DNA of 64,000 nucleotides from Apium graveolens (GCF_009905375.1 NC_133647.1:80318442-80382441); one strand, 5' to 3'; shown: positions 48,055 through 59,841, counted from the stretch's first letter. Made by a program: numbers and translations. Notes: generated from the letters alone by a model not told the origin.

Positions 48055-48250
48055 GTGAAAAAAAATATTGAGATTCAAGTATGCCTGTTGGGTGTTTGAG
48101 ATAATGTCTGTATGAAAAACCAACGTGAGAAAGAATGAGAAAGAGAGTAAAAGTAAGGAGAGAGATAAAGTATAAAGAAAATAAAAACTTAAAGAAATCT
48201 TCTCTCTATTGTACTTATACTCTGAACAAAAAATGTTACCGTTGGACACC
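48055..48250 (-). promoter_or_regulatory. Promoter-like leader of the long extra ORF
   Basis: Upstream of ATG 48054 the minus strand has a TATA-like AGTATAAGTAC (about 48212-48221), then a pyrimidine-rich leader (48120-48180) rich in CTCTCTC and TTTCTC. The layout is that of an ordinary plant promoter and 5' UTR. Confidence 0.4.
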
Positions 48251-48752
48251 TGTCAGACATGCAGTAATAACGGTCAGTTACTGGGCTCGAGAAAACAGGA
48301 ATCATTACTTACCCAGTTGCCTAGTTTCAAGGAAAAACCGTTCCATTAATCAAGAGAAACAGTTTTAATTCAAAATTTAAACCATTAGTACTGATTGAAT
48401 TATTTTTCACTGCATCATTGATATTCTGAAAATACATCACATGAAAATGACCAAGATAAATTAGATGAGTAAGTGCTGAAAATGAATCAGAACTTAATAT
48501 AAAACAAAATATATATGGTCATCAGAACATCAATCAGGATTTATCAACACAAGATGAAATAAATCAGAGACAAAATCTTGAAGTAAAAACAACTTTCATT
48601 AATATATCAAGACAATACATTTACGAAATGGAAATTACATCAATACTTATACAAGATTTTCCCTAAGCTCCTAATCCTAACATCAACAGCTTTAGTCCTA
48701 GCTAAGAAGCCTGACAAAGCCGAGGATGAAGAAGAACAGGAAGAAGACAAGA
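48251..48752 (-). other. Spacer between the two extra ORFs
   Basis: Non-coding. It contains ATCAGAACTT at about 48486 and related units near 48525. Confidence 0.5.
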
Positions 48753-49028
48753 TTAAGTCATCTTCCTCTTCCTATCTTCGACGAACAAGATGGCGAGTCG
48801 TATGATTCGCTCTTGCTGACGGATAGCTTCCCGCCTTTCTTCCTCCAATCGCTCCAGATGGCGATGGTAATCCATATAGAAGAATAGAAGGTGAGTCAGC
48901 ACCTCCTGTGGGACAGAATCCCAGATCTCCTCAGGAATGGCTGTTACATGCCACTCCTGCTGCCACTCGGCACAACTTAGCTCCATATTGAAGGTTTGGT
49001 AGTTCAAAAACATGTTGTATCGGACCAT
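48753..49028 (-). CDS. Small extra ORF of nested element, 91 aa
   Basis: ATG at 49028 (MVRYNMFLNYQTFNMEL), chosen because a TATA box (minus TATATAAG, 49101-49108) and an AC/CT-rich leader precede it at normal distance; the frame is open 35 codons further. The first half has several Trp and acidic residues (CAEWQQEWHVTAIPEEIWD). The second half is a strongly charged helix, likely coiled coil (LERLEEERREAIRQQERIIR), ending in a basic tail (DRKRKMT). No known domain was recognised. It lies between pol and the long extra ORF, on the same strand, so it may be a second accessory gene of the element. It is the only unbroken ORF of this element apart from pieces of gag and pol. Confidence 0.5.
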   Translation of the reverse strand: MVRYNMFLNYQTFNMELSCAEWQQEWHVTAIPEEIWDSVPQEVLTHLLFFYMDYHRHLERLEEERREAIRQQERIIRLAILFVEDRKRKMT

Positions 49029-49100
49029 TGTGTTTTTGACAGAAAAAGGAGGATAAGTGTGTGAGAAGAATGTGATGGAAAGACTGATGTGAAGTGGTTG

Positions 49101-49108
49101 CTTATATA
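49101..49108 (-). promoter_or_regulatory. TATA box before the 91-aa ORF
   Basis: The minus strand reads CCTATATAAGCAACC; the ATG lies about 73 bases on. It is far from either LTR promoter, so it would be an internal promoter. Confidence 0.45.
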
Positions 49109-50457
49109 GGCAAGAGAATGCCAAGAGACACAAAGATATTTAATGCTGACAGGTAGAATTAATTCTACCTCGTCTCCCTAGACTTTGAAAAAGAATAACA
49201 GACATTGGAAAGATGAATCATGGTCTAGACCGCACAAGACACAAGAAACAGTGGACTGTTCAAGTACGAATACCATTAATCCTAATCATAGTGACTATTA
49301 ATCTTCCACTTCAACATATTCTAGTTCGAACTGAGACTGTTATCAAATTTTATTCACAGATAAGCCAAGTAAAGGATTAGACTGAGAAATCAGAACTTAG
49401 ACCTATACCAGAACTTAACAGTCATCAGAACATAATTTCTTAACTCGAAAAAGGAATGCCCATCTTAGTAAATACTCATACAAGTTCTGAGTTATGGACG
49501 TCAGAACTTAATCATCAGAACATGTAACTTAGAACTTCTCCTCAGAATTTGTGCAATAATGACACTATGACTGTTTATCTAAAATAACATAGACCACCAC
49601 AGAAATTTTCATCATTCAGATGGAGTGATTAGTGTGTGCATTAAGCTAAAAACAGACAAAGAGTAAAGTCTGATTCACTTCAGTACATCTTAGAAATAAG
49701 GCATAACTAAAATTTTGCTAAAGATCTGTCATCGTCTTGAAACCTACTGATGAATGAGTTCATGCTTGAGTCCATCTCAACTGTTTTGTGCTAATTTTAT
49801 GCATATTTTGCAATTCTATTTTACAGTGGCTTCTCAGTGTAAGTGAGTCACGACTGTTTATCAGAATTTATGCTATTTTCAGAGTATTTCTCCAGTAATC
49901 ATAGAGTGTGAAAAGTCACCAAGAAAATATTTTGCTTTTCTAATGCATATTTACTTAATACCAGCAATGCACTTGGGTCGTCCCTTCCACATTTTTACTC
50001 TAGATCTCAAAGGAGTACCTGATTTATTCTTTGATCTTTTTGCTTTTTCTTTTGATAAGTGAGGTTTATCAGCACTTAGTACATTCAGCAGTTTTACTAG
50101 TATCAGAACTTAACAGATGAGTAGCATTATTCTAATTTGTGACTTAGTAATAAGATATACAAAGTAAACTTAACTAAGCTCAATTATCAGAATTTGCTAG
50201 TGTCATAAGATTTCCACCGAAATAATTATTTCTTACATGGAATCATTTGTTTATTAAAGACTATTAGGTCAGTTATCTAGCACAGTTATCCTCATAGGAT
50301 TGAATAGGTACTAGAACAAACATATCACTTATCAGAGTTTAGAAACATATATCAGACAACAGTCAGTACTTAAAGACATTTATCAATTAAGCACAGAATA
50401 TACAATGAGATTAATTCTGTAAATACTGAGCATAAAGTCTGATAACATAGAACAAGT
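49109..50457 (-). other. Spacer downstream of RNase H in nested element
   Basis: About 1.35 kb without an ORF. It is dense in ATCAGAACTT and related units, for example at 49389, 49500, 49515 and 50101. Confidence 0.6.
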
Positions 50458-53092
50458 CTAAGCAGATTTAGAGAAAGAACCTGAAACCATTCCAAGTTCA
50501 TTTACCAATCTTGTAAAAGTAGCTTCACATAATGGTTTTGTGAAGATATCTGCCAATTGTTGATCTGTGGGAATAAAATGCAATTCCACTGTACCTTCAT
50601 CCACATGTTCCCTGATGAAGTGGTACCTGATGCTGATGAGCTTTGTCATTGGGTGTTGAACTGGATTACCTGTCATAGCAATAGCACTTTGATTATCACA
50701 GTAAATAGGGATTTTGAAATATGTTAACCCATAATCCAGTAACTGATTCTTCATCTAAAGAATCTGTGCACAACAGCTTCCTGCAGCAATATACTCTGCT
50801 TCTGCAGTTGATGTGGAAATTGACTTTTGTTTCTTGCTGTACCAAGAAACCAATCTGCCTCCAAGAAATTGGCAGCTTCCACTTGTGCTTTTCCTGTCAA
50901 TTTTGCAACCTGCAAAATCTGCATCTGAGTAACCTATTAGTTTAAAATCTGATTCTCTAGGATACCATAATCCCAGAGCAGCTGTTCCTTTAAGATACTT
51001 AAAGATTCTTTTTACAGCTGTTAAATGAGGTTCTCTTGGATCTGCTTGAAATCTTGCACAAAGACAGGTATCATACATGATATCAGGTCTACTAGCAGTT
51101 AGATAGAGTAGAGATCCAATCATACCTCTGTAGTCAGTAATATCTACTGATTTACCGGTATCCTTATCCAGTTTTGTCGTAGTGGCCATTGGAGTGGATG
51201 CACCTGAACAATCTTGCATTCCAAATTTCTTTAGCAAGTTTCTGGTGTACTTGGTTTGACAAATAAAAGTGCCTTCCTCATTCTGCTTGACTTGAAGGCC
51301 CAGAAAATAGCTAAGTTCCCCCATCATACTCATCTGATATCTTGACTGCATTAGTTTGGCAAACTTCTTGCAAAGTTTGTCATTTGTAGATCCAAAAATG
51401 ATATCATCAACATAAATCTGGACCAGAAGTAAGTCCTTTCCATGGTTGAGGTAGAACAGTGTTTTATCTATTATCCCTCTGTTGAATCTACTTTCCAGAA
51501 GAAACTGAGCTAAAGTCTCATACCATGCTCTAGGAGCTTGCTTAAGTCCATAAAGTGCTTTATCAAGCCTGTAGACATAATCTGGATGTTTGGTATCTAC
51601 AAAACCTGGAGGTTGTTCAACATATACCTCTTCCTCCAATTCTCCATTGAGAAAAGCACTTTTCACATCCATTTGAAAGACAGTAAACTTTTTGTGAGCA
51701 GCATAAGCCAAAAATATCCTTATGGTTTCTAACCTAGCAACTGGTGCAAATGTTTCATCATAATCAATTCCCTCCTGTTGAGAATATCCTTTTGCAACCA
51801 GCCTTGCCTTATTCCTTGTAATTATGCCATCACTGTCAGTTTTGTTTCTGAATACCCACTTTGTACCAACAACAGATCTATTCTTTGGTCTTGGCACTAG
51901 GGTCCAGACTTTGTTTCTTTCAAATTCATTCAACTCTTCCTGCATTGCTTGCACCCAATCAGCATCTTGAAGAGCTTCTTCCACTTTCTTTGGCTCAGTC
52001 TGAGAGAGAAAAGAATTGTAAAGACACTCATTTGAAGTACCTGTTCTAGTTCTGACACCTGCATTAGGATTTCCAATTATCAAATCAGGTGTATGTGATT
52101 TTGTCCACTTCCTTGCAGATGGAAGGTTTTCTCTAGAACTGGATGCTCCCCCATGATCCATGCTATCTTCATTTTCATTTTCTGATGCTCCCCCTGAAAC
52201 TATGCTCTCTGAGTTGGATTCTTCAGTATTTAGATTTTCAGCACTATCAGAACTTGGCTTATCAGAACTTGACGAATCAGAACTTGAAGAGCCAGATGCA
52301 TGTTCTGATGTTTCTTGAGATGTGGTAGGATCTTGAGTATGCTCCCCCTGCATAGGTGCATCTTCCTTTAACGTAGTCACCATAGTTTCAATAACATCAG
52401 AGTTTAATCCATCAGAGTTTGCAGTATCAGGACTTAGACTGTCAGGATTTTCAGTATCAGAATATGAGTCTTCATTTTCAAATCTCAGCTGATCATGGTC
52501 AATGAAATCTTTAAGACCAGTGATCTTCTTGTCATCAAAAGATACATTGATAGATTCCATGACCACTTTTGTTCTCAAATTATAGACTCTGAAGGCTTTT
52601 GTGGAAAGTGGATATCCAACAAAGATTCCTTCATCATCTTTTAGATCAAACTTTGATAGCTGTTCAGGATGAGTCTTGAGAACAAAACACTTGCATCCAA
52701 ATACATGAAAATATTTCAGATTTGGCTTCTTTTTCTTCACCATCTCATATGGTGTTTTTCCATGCTTGTTAATGAGTGTTGCATTTTGAGTAAAACAAGC
52801 AGTCTGCACAGCTTCAGCCCAGAAATATGTTGGAAGCTTTGCTTCTTCAAGCATTGTACGTGCAGCTTCAATGAGAGTTCTATTCTTCCTTTCAACCACT
52901 CCATTTTGCTGTGGAGTTCCAGGAGCAGAAAATTCCTGCTTTATTCCATGGCTTTTGCAGAACTCTTCCATTATCAAATTCTTGAACTCAGTGCCATTAT
53001 CACTCCTTAAAATTTTCACAGAATCTTTGACCATTTTATCTAGCTGTTTGACATGATCAATCAAGATAGATGCAGTTTCACTTTTTTAACTC
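50458..53092 (-). pseudogene. Copia integrase (partial), reverse transcriptase and RNase H
   Basis: The frame is open from just after a stop at 53078 down to 50755. A single TAG then interrupts RNase H, where Trp is expected before MKNQLLDYG. The rest runs to 50458. Integrase keeps the second Asp (RSDNGTEF) and the Glu ([14 protein letters not shown]) of the catalytic triad but lacks the zinc domain and first Asp. A Ser-rich linker follows (52200-52330). Reverse transcriptase is complete in motifs: [44 protein letters not shown] and catalytic [10 protein letters not shown]. RNase H shows DADFAGC, STAEAEY and the end motif LADIFTKPL. The integrase deletion would prevent autonomous insertion. 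Confidence 0.9.
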
Positions 53093-54536
53093 AGTTTTTA
53101 GAGATTCATTTAATTTTAGCACTTCAATCCTAACATAAAAAGCATCATCTCTATCCTTCTGAGTTTGATGGAACATGACTAACTCTTTTTCTAAGAAATT
53201 ATTCCTTTTCTTAAATGCAAGATTTTTAGAAGTTAATCTTTCACATGTTAAAGTTTGATCTCTATAGCTAACAAACATGGTTTTAAGATATCTTCTCAAC
53301 TCATTAATATCATCAGTATGAAAAGCATAAGTAGTCTGAGGTACCTTTGTTTCAGCAGCTTCAGAACTGCTCTCAGCACTTTCTTTATCAGCATTTGCCA
53401 TCAATGCATAGTTCTCCTCACTTTCAGAGTCTGAGGTGTCTGTCCAGCTTTTCTGCTTTGTGACAAGAGCCTTGCCTTTGTCACCCTTTACCTTCTTGCA
53501 GTCAGGAGATATGTGGCCTTTCTCACCACAGTTATAGCATTTAACATTGGTGTAATCTCCTCTGTCAGACTTTCCTCCTCTGCCTTCAGATCTTCTGAAA
53601 TTCTTCTTATCAGAACTTATGCTTTTCCTGGAAAACTTCTTTCCCTTCCTGAACTTCCTGTATGCAATCTTTGTGATTCCTTTCACCATAAGAGCACACA
53701 ACTTCATCATCTCCTCATCAGCATCAGTCTCAGGCAAGCTTTCAGAATTTGAGTCATCATCACTCTCAGAACTTGATGACTCAGTATCAGACTTTATGAA
53801 AAGAGCTTTACCCTTGTCTTTCTTTGAGGAAGCTGCTTTGGGGAATTCTTCTTCAGCCTTAAGAGCAACTGTCCTTGACTTTCCTCCTTTCCTCTTGCTT
53901 CTTTGTTCCATCTCCAGCTCATGAGTCTTGAGCATTCCATAGATTTCGTCAAGAGTTATTTCATCAAGATTGTAGTTGTCTCTTATTGTCGTTGCCTTCA
54001 AATCCCAGCATTCAGGAAGAGCTAACAGGAACTTAAGGTTTGAATCTTCAAGATCATACTCTTTATCAACCAATGACAAATCATTCAAAAGTTTGACAAA
54101 TCTATCATATAAATCATTCAATGACTCATTAGTCTTTGAGTCAAAGTGTTCATACTCTTGAGTGAGTCTTGCAGTTGATTACCCTGTTTGACATTACATT
54201 ATCAATGGCACTATGCAGTAAGTGTCGTACCTTAGCATCCTTAGCAATTGATGTTATGTCCTCAGCAGTATAATCACTCTTCTCCTTTGGTACGGTCTTT
54301 GCTGCTTCACCTGCAACTGCAACAGTGAGTTTGGTTGGTTTGTGAGGACCTTCCTTGATTCTATCAAGGTATTCTGGATCTGTTGCTTCCAGGAACATGG
54401 TCATCCTTACCTTCCATATGGGATATTCAGATGGTCTCAGTATGGGGACTCTAATGGTCTCATACCGACTCTGAATTTGTGTCTTTGGTGGTTCCTCAGT
54501 TGTGGTAGGCTTAGTTGGAGTTTCTGTGTCCGACAT
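53078..54536 (-). pseudogene. Copia gag of nested element (broken)
   Basis: ATG at 54536 (MSDTETPTKPTTTEEPP) opens the Gag capsid with the YPIWKVRMTMFLEATDPEYL block. A stop at 54150, next to an apparent deletion and frameshift, splits it. The frame from about 54170 continues with YDRFVKLLNDLSLV and LDEIYGMLKTHELEM, acidic Ser-rich tracts, and a CCHC knuckle (CYNCGEKGHISPDC, about 53510-53550). It then has a coiled coil ending at 53078. The normal continuation through protease into integrase is missing: integrase core sequence starts within a few codons of the Gag coiled coil. Confidence 0.85.
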
Positions 54537-54573
54537 GATTGTGTTTGGATCTTTAACTGTATGTATGTTAACA

Positions 54574-54592
54574 GATAGGCTCTGATACCAAT
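54574..54592 (-). other. Primer binding site of nested element
   Basis: The minus strand reads ATTGGTATCAGAGCC next to the 5' LTR, the tRNA-Met type site of Copia elements. Confidence 0.9.
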
Positions 54593-55210
54593 TGTTAGGT
54601 CACACACACATACTATAGAGGGGGTGAATACAGTGTATAGTACACTCAAATCGAACTTTAAGAACTTAAGTAACAGAAAACAAACTTTATTGAAACAATA
54701 AACTCTGTTACAATATGGAACTGTTACCTCTCAGTGATGAACAAATATCACGAGAGCTGCAAGGGTTACAATGAATAATCTTTTCTAATAATGATAACAC
54801 TTGTAGTGTAAACCCTATGTCTGTGTTTATATACTACACAGTTACAAGATAATCGCTAATTGATATGGAATATAATTTTGCTTCCTAAAATATATCAATC
54901 AGATATCTTTTCTTCCAAGTATTCCATTCTTCACGGAATTCCTTCTTCATGCATATCTCTTCTTATGTTTATCTCGATCTTCTTTTCTTTAATCAGCTAC
55001 TGTCCTTATCTGATTGTCCTTCAGCACTTAAGTTCTGATATCTATCTTCTGATGATTATCTCCTGATAATATAAGTACTGATATCCTTAAGTCCTGACTT
55101 CCAGTATAAGTACTGATCAACAGTTAAGTACTGATTTATCCTGTTCACGTAAGATTCTGAAAGCTAAACATAAAATATATTAGCCATGACATTATCAAAT
55201 ATATCTAATA
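54593..55210 (-). repeat. 5' LTR of nested Sirevirus-like element
   Basis: Matches 43633-44248 with few differences, mostly C/T. The outer end reads CTAATA instead of CTAACA, one C-to-T change in the conserved terminus. A minus-strand TATA box lies near 54822-54834. Confidence 0.9.
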
Positions 55211-55215
55211 GAGCA
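55211..55215. repeat. Target site duplication GAGCA (right)
   Basis: Copy of 43628-43632 directly after the mutated 5' LTR end. Confidence 0.9.
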
Positions 55216-56935
55216 CAAAACACATTTGGAGGACCACCATAAATCAGAACTGGATGCTCATCTTCACTCTCTAGAAACTCATTCAGGTTTGATTAATTCT
55301 AACGATAATGATATTCCTCATAATTATTTAGATCTACCTACTGCATTGAGAAAGGGAGTTCGTGCATGTACTGAACATCCTATTGAAAATTTTATGTCAT
55401 ATAAGAAGTTGTCACCATCATATCTGACATTTGTCTCGAGTATTGATAATATACAGATTCCTAAAACAATCCAAGAGGCATTGACAAATCCCCAATGGAA
55501 AAAGGAAGTGGAAGATGAAATTGCCGCTTTGCTGAAAAATGGTACGTGGAATATCACAGATCTTCCAGCTGGAAAAAAGTCTGTAGGTTGTAAATGGGTC
55601 TTTACTATTAAACATAAAGCATATGGAAGCATTGAGAGGTATAAAGCTCACCTCGTTGCTAAAGGTTTTACTCAGTCCTACATAATTGATTATCAAGAAA
55701 CTTTCGCGCCAGTTGCTAAACTTAACACTATAAGAGTGTTATTATCTATTGTTGCAAACAAATATTGGCCCTTATATCAACTTGATGTGAAAAATGCTTT
55801 TCTGAATGGTGATTTTGAAGAGGATGTTTATATGGATGTGAAAAATCGAGGTAAAGTTTGCAAACTTAATAAATCTTTGTATGGTCTTAAACAGTCACCA
55901 CATACATGGTTTGGAAAATTTACAAAGTCAATCATTCAGAGCGGATATACTTAATGTCAAACATACCACACTTTGTTTGTAAAATTCTCATCTGACGAAA
56001 GGAAAGCTATCCCCATCATTTATGTGGATGACATAATATTGACGGGTGATTACAAAGAAGAATTGGAAAGTTTGAAAAAAATTATGTCTAAGGAATTTGA
56101 GATAAAAGATCTCGGAAATCTTAAATATTTTCTAGGCATGGAAATTGCACGATCAAAACATGGCATATTTTTTCACAATGCAAGTATATTCTGGACTTAC
56201 TAAAGGAAACAGGAATGCTAGGATGCAAAGCAGCCTTAACTCCAAAAGACTCCAAAAAAAAGCTCAGTTCAGGATTTGGAAGAAAACTGGTTGACAAAGG
56301 GAGATATCAAAGGTTAGTAGGATGCCTCATTTACCTATCTTATACCAGACCTGATATTGGTTTCTCATTAAGCATTGTTAGTCAATACATGAATAATCCT
56401 ACTGACGAACACATGGAAGCAGTTACAAGAATTTTATGATACCTCAAATTGAATCCAGGGAAAGGTCTTTTATTCAAGAAAAATGATAATCGAGGGATCA
56501 AAGTCTGCACGGATGCAGACTGGGCATGAGATGTAACAGATAGAAGAAGTACGTCAGGATATTGTTCCTATGTCTTGGTTAATCTAGTAACATGGAGAAG
56601 TAAAAACTAAGCATTAGTCTCTAAAAGTTTAGCTGAAGCAGAACTTAGAGCTCTTGCTCTAGACATTTGTGAAGGAATTTGGATGAAATGATTGCTCGGT
56701 GAACTAAGACTTTGTGCAATCAAGCCCATAAAAATGCTTTGTGACAATCAAGCTGCCATTAGTATTGCCAAAAATCCCGTTCATCATGATAGAACAAAAC
56801 ACATCGAGATAAACATACACTTCACCACGTTGAAGATCGAAAATGCAATTATCCAAACTATCTATACTCCATCAAGACTTCAAACAGCTGATGTTCTTAC
56901 CAAAGCCCTTCCAAGACTGTTTTCAATGAGTTAAT
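55216..56935 (+). pseudogene. Reverse transcriptase and RNase H of old Copia element (broken)
   Basis: Continues the frame cut at 43632. Reverse transcriptase motifs are KWVFTIKHKAYGSIERYKAH, FAPVAKLNTIRVLLS, QLDVKNAFLNGDFEEDVYM, LYGLKQSPHTW and catalytic IIYVDDIILTGD (about 56020). RNase H shows CTDADWA near 56508, SLAEAELRAL near 56630, CDNQAAISIAKNPVHHDRTK near 56740 and the TADVLTKALPR end at 56885-56920. In-frame stops occur at 55952, 56201, 56437, 56527, 56608 and 56688, most explained by one C-to-T or G-to-A change each. The product would not be functional. Confidence 0.9.
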
Positions 56936-56972
56936 ATGCAAGCTTGGAATGTTTGATATACATAACCCAGCT

Positions 56973-56982
56973 TGAGGGGGAG
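56973..56982 (+). other. Polypurine tract of old Copia element
   Basis: TGAGGGGGAG lies directly before the 3' LTR start TGTAGAT at 56983. Confidence 0.8.
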
Positions 56983-57216
56983 TGTAGATTTATGGTGTAC
57001 ATATTAGGTGTGAACTAGAGGAGAGAAATGCCAATATATTTGACTTGTGTATATTCCTGATTCTTAGGACTTCAGTTCTTAGGACTTTAGTACATATGAC
57101 TTTAGTTGTGTCCCTGATGTGATGTAAGGAGTTGTACAATTATGTGTATGTTCTAATCTACCTATTAATGGGTAGTTCATATGATACAATCATATATCAA
57201 TTTCTCTGAACATTCA
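56983..57216 (+). repeat. 3' LTR of old Copia element
   Basis: TGTAGATTTATGG...CATTCA, 234 bp, matching 42963-43192 at roughly 88-90% by eye. It contains the repeated unit 'ttcttaggact' also present in the 5' copy. Confidence 0.85.
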
Positions 57217-57217
57217 T

Positions 57218-58874
57218 AATTTAAATGTGAAAAATAATCAACCTATGATTATTGTATCCACCGTCCTCTTTGTAATCATAATGCTCTGAAAATAATAACA
57301 TGTTCGAAGATTATCATAGATAAATGAGAATGGTCGGAGTGAGGACTGATTGAACAAATTTGAAGTCGTTAAAGATCAAAATAAGTGGTCAATGGAAAGA
57401 TAAATATACCTATACGATATGATCGACAAATGAGCTAATTTGAAAGATTTAGGTGGAAGGGGTGTAGTCGGAGGATGATAAAAATGAGTACGCAGAGGAT
57501 TTTTGAAATAAGTTATATGAATAAAATGAAGCAGAAATATGGGTAAAAGTGATAATAGGTTCATTAAAAATGTCGTGACTAAGATTTAAAGTAGTTAAAA
57601 ATATGGGGTTTAGATTGGTTCTCCCTTCTCATTCCACATTATAAGATATTTTTATCTAAACTAAAGGACTTCAATTGCAACGAAAGCACCAATATTGTTG
57701 TCTCTAAATTTTGTAAAAAATGGCTTTATTAATTAAATAATAACAAAGTTGACACTCTACTAAACTAGTAACAATATTGTCATGAAGGTATTTTATTGAA
57801 ATTTATAATCTCAACTTATGCGGTAAACTGGGCGTAAAAAAGTACTTACTTTGCAACTCTTAGATTTAACTAAACAATTAGACTTAATTTTACACGGGCT
57901 ATGATTCTAGTTTTTAATTAAACACGAAACTTTCGATCCTCCCAATTTATCACGATTTCAAATCGTACCTTGCATTTGATTTTTTTATTATAATTTTTAA
58001 ATAAACTTGATAATTAAATTATGGCAAAAGTTACGACGTAGATATTGAGCCAACAAATTTGGGTCGTCGAAGCCTTTCACAATATTTCAACGCAAAAATC
58101 TTTCGTAATGAACCATTGTGGACGCCGCTATAAGGCATTACCAAAGTATTTTTCTCTTTTATTTCATTTTTTTTGTAAATTTTTTGTCAGGTCTACATAC
58201 ACATAGATGAATTGGATAGAGATATAATATTCACATCAATAATTTTTTTCTTTCAAAAAAGTTTATTATATGACCGAAAGGCATATGAATATATCTCCAA
58301 ACATTTAGATAATAAATCTTTAATAATCGAAAAGAGAAAACCCATAAAGTCAAGTGTAACTTCTCCAAAATTATAGTCTGCAAATCACATATTATTGAAA
58401 AATTAAAATTAAATAATTTAACCTTAATAAAATATTAAATAAGGGCATATATCATTTAAGATTAAATAATTAAAAATAAATAGATCTAGGGACCATAAGT
58501 TTCGAACACAAGAACAATAATGGATATAGGCCATCAAATGAATATAATTGTAAATAAGAATAAACGAGTTTTATACTATTTAAAGTATTATTTATTAGAA
58601 TTATAATATTTAAAATATTATTTATTATTTAATTATTTAATAAAACATAATATTTATACATATTATTAAGTACTCTCCTAAGTATAAGAATTTGAACATG
58701 AGATAAGCACTTCTAGATATTTATTATATTTAAAAAATATATTTAAGTGTTTGAAATAATATTTAAATATAAACTATACAAAATTCAAAGGTTCAAAGAA
58801 AAATGATAGAATTTACACTCATAGTACTTCATTCGTAGTAATGTAGTAGTTAACATATTTTGAATAGAAGTATA
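57218..58874. other. AT-rich intergenic DNA
   Basis: No gene or recognisable element seen; several A/T-rich simple stretches. Confidence 0.5.
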
Positions 58875-59841
58875 TGTTAGGAATCAATCATAAATCCTAA
58901 TGATTAACAAATTACATTACATAATTAAGTTAAGACAAAATGTAGCCTTCAAAGGCTAGCCTAACTAAGGGATACCATTGAAGGAGTTGCCCATCAACAG
59001 ATAAGGATTTTGCAACACTTTCTTATGAGATTTCTCTGTTTTAGATAGCAATGTTGTTATTCATTCAGAAGTCATGTTGACCAATAAATAATCTAGAAGA
59101 GAGTGTTTAATTGTAAATACTCGATGCATGTAATTCTGATAAGTGAAAATGAACTACCAAATCCTAAATAAAGATACATCATCAATGGCTAGCAATATCA
59201 CCCCACCAACGACTAATCAAGTAACTGTCAACGACTAAAAGAAATCACATAGCTGGTGATAGTGACTAGACAGTGGTCAAGTCTCGAGTATGACACTGAT
59301 GGGAATCCTAGTAAAGAAAATGGAAGCCAAGACAAACTTTGCATGAGATCTTGGATTCTGAATAAGAAGAAATATTCCATTTCCATGCATGACAAATTGG
59401 ATGAATATTCAAAGCAATATATCAGGATACAATCTAGCCTCATTTGTCAAGCCTCACGGGAAAGAGAATAAAGAAGCAATCTTGCTGGACTATTAAGACT
59501 GTGTTATGTACTATCTAGCAAGCATTGTAACTTAGTGATTTTTAAACTAAGTAGAAGATATTTCAGTCAAGAAATAGGTTTTACATTTTCAGAGAGCAAA
59601 AGAGAGAGAGATCCTCCTCTGAGTAAAACACTGTAAATCGCAGCTGTGAGATTACTCATATAATTGTCACAGATTATTTCTTCAAATAAATCTCGAGTGG
59701 CAAGTCAAAAAATAAATCACCTGAAAATTTGAATATCGGTGTTCATATTTCATCTCCCAAGTACAGATTATTTTGAAAATTTTAATTTGTATTCAACCCC
59801 CATTCTAACAATTAACCTAAGTTGATTGTTAGTGAATAACA
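58875..59841 (+). repeat. 5' LTR of decayed Sirevirus-like element
   Basis: The right end is fixed by GAATAACA followed two bases later by the primer site. A CAACCCCCATTCT block near the end parallels the LTR at 8120. The left end (TGTTAGGAATCAATC) is proposed from the TG start and could be off. The ORFs near 59228-59471 are chance. Confidence 0.55.

Larger units (their letters stand above)
43633..55210 (-). mobile_element. Nested Sirevirus-like Copia element with extra ORFs
   Basis: An 11.6-kb minus-strand element with LTRs 54593-55210 (5') and 43633-44248 (3'), primer site at 54574-54592, and 5-bp GAGCA duplication. Order on the minus strand is LTR, gag, part of integrase, reverse transcriptase, RNase H, a long spacer, a 91-aa ORF, a long broken ORF, polypurine tract, LTR. 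Extra ORFs between pol and the 3' LTR are a Sirevirus feature. The LTRs differ at roughly eight of about 616 sites by eye. Confidence 0.85.
42963..57217 (+). mobile_element. Old Copia element split by a nested element
   Basis: LTRs of about 230 bp at 42963-43192 and 56983-57216 bound an internally deleted Copia element. Between the 5' LTR and 43250 there is no gag or protease. Integrase C-terminus, reverse transcriptase and RNase H remain. A second element (43633-55210) sits inside the pol frame. AATTT flanks both LTRs, one base off the right CA end. Many stops arise from single C-to-T or G-to-A changes. Confidence 0.8.

Noticed and set aside
57880..57915. Helitron 3' end (CTAG before T, with GC-rich cacgggctatgat)
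   Set aside because: No stable hairpin just upstream and no TC start partner found; the match is too short.
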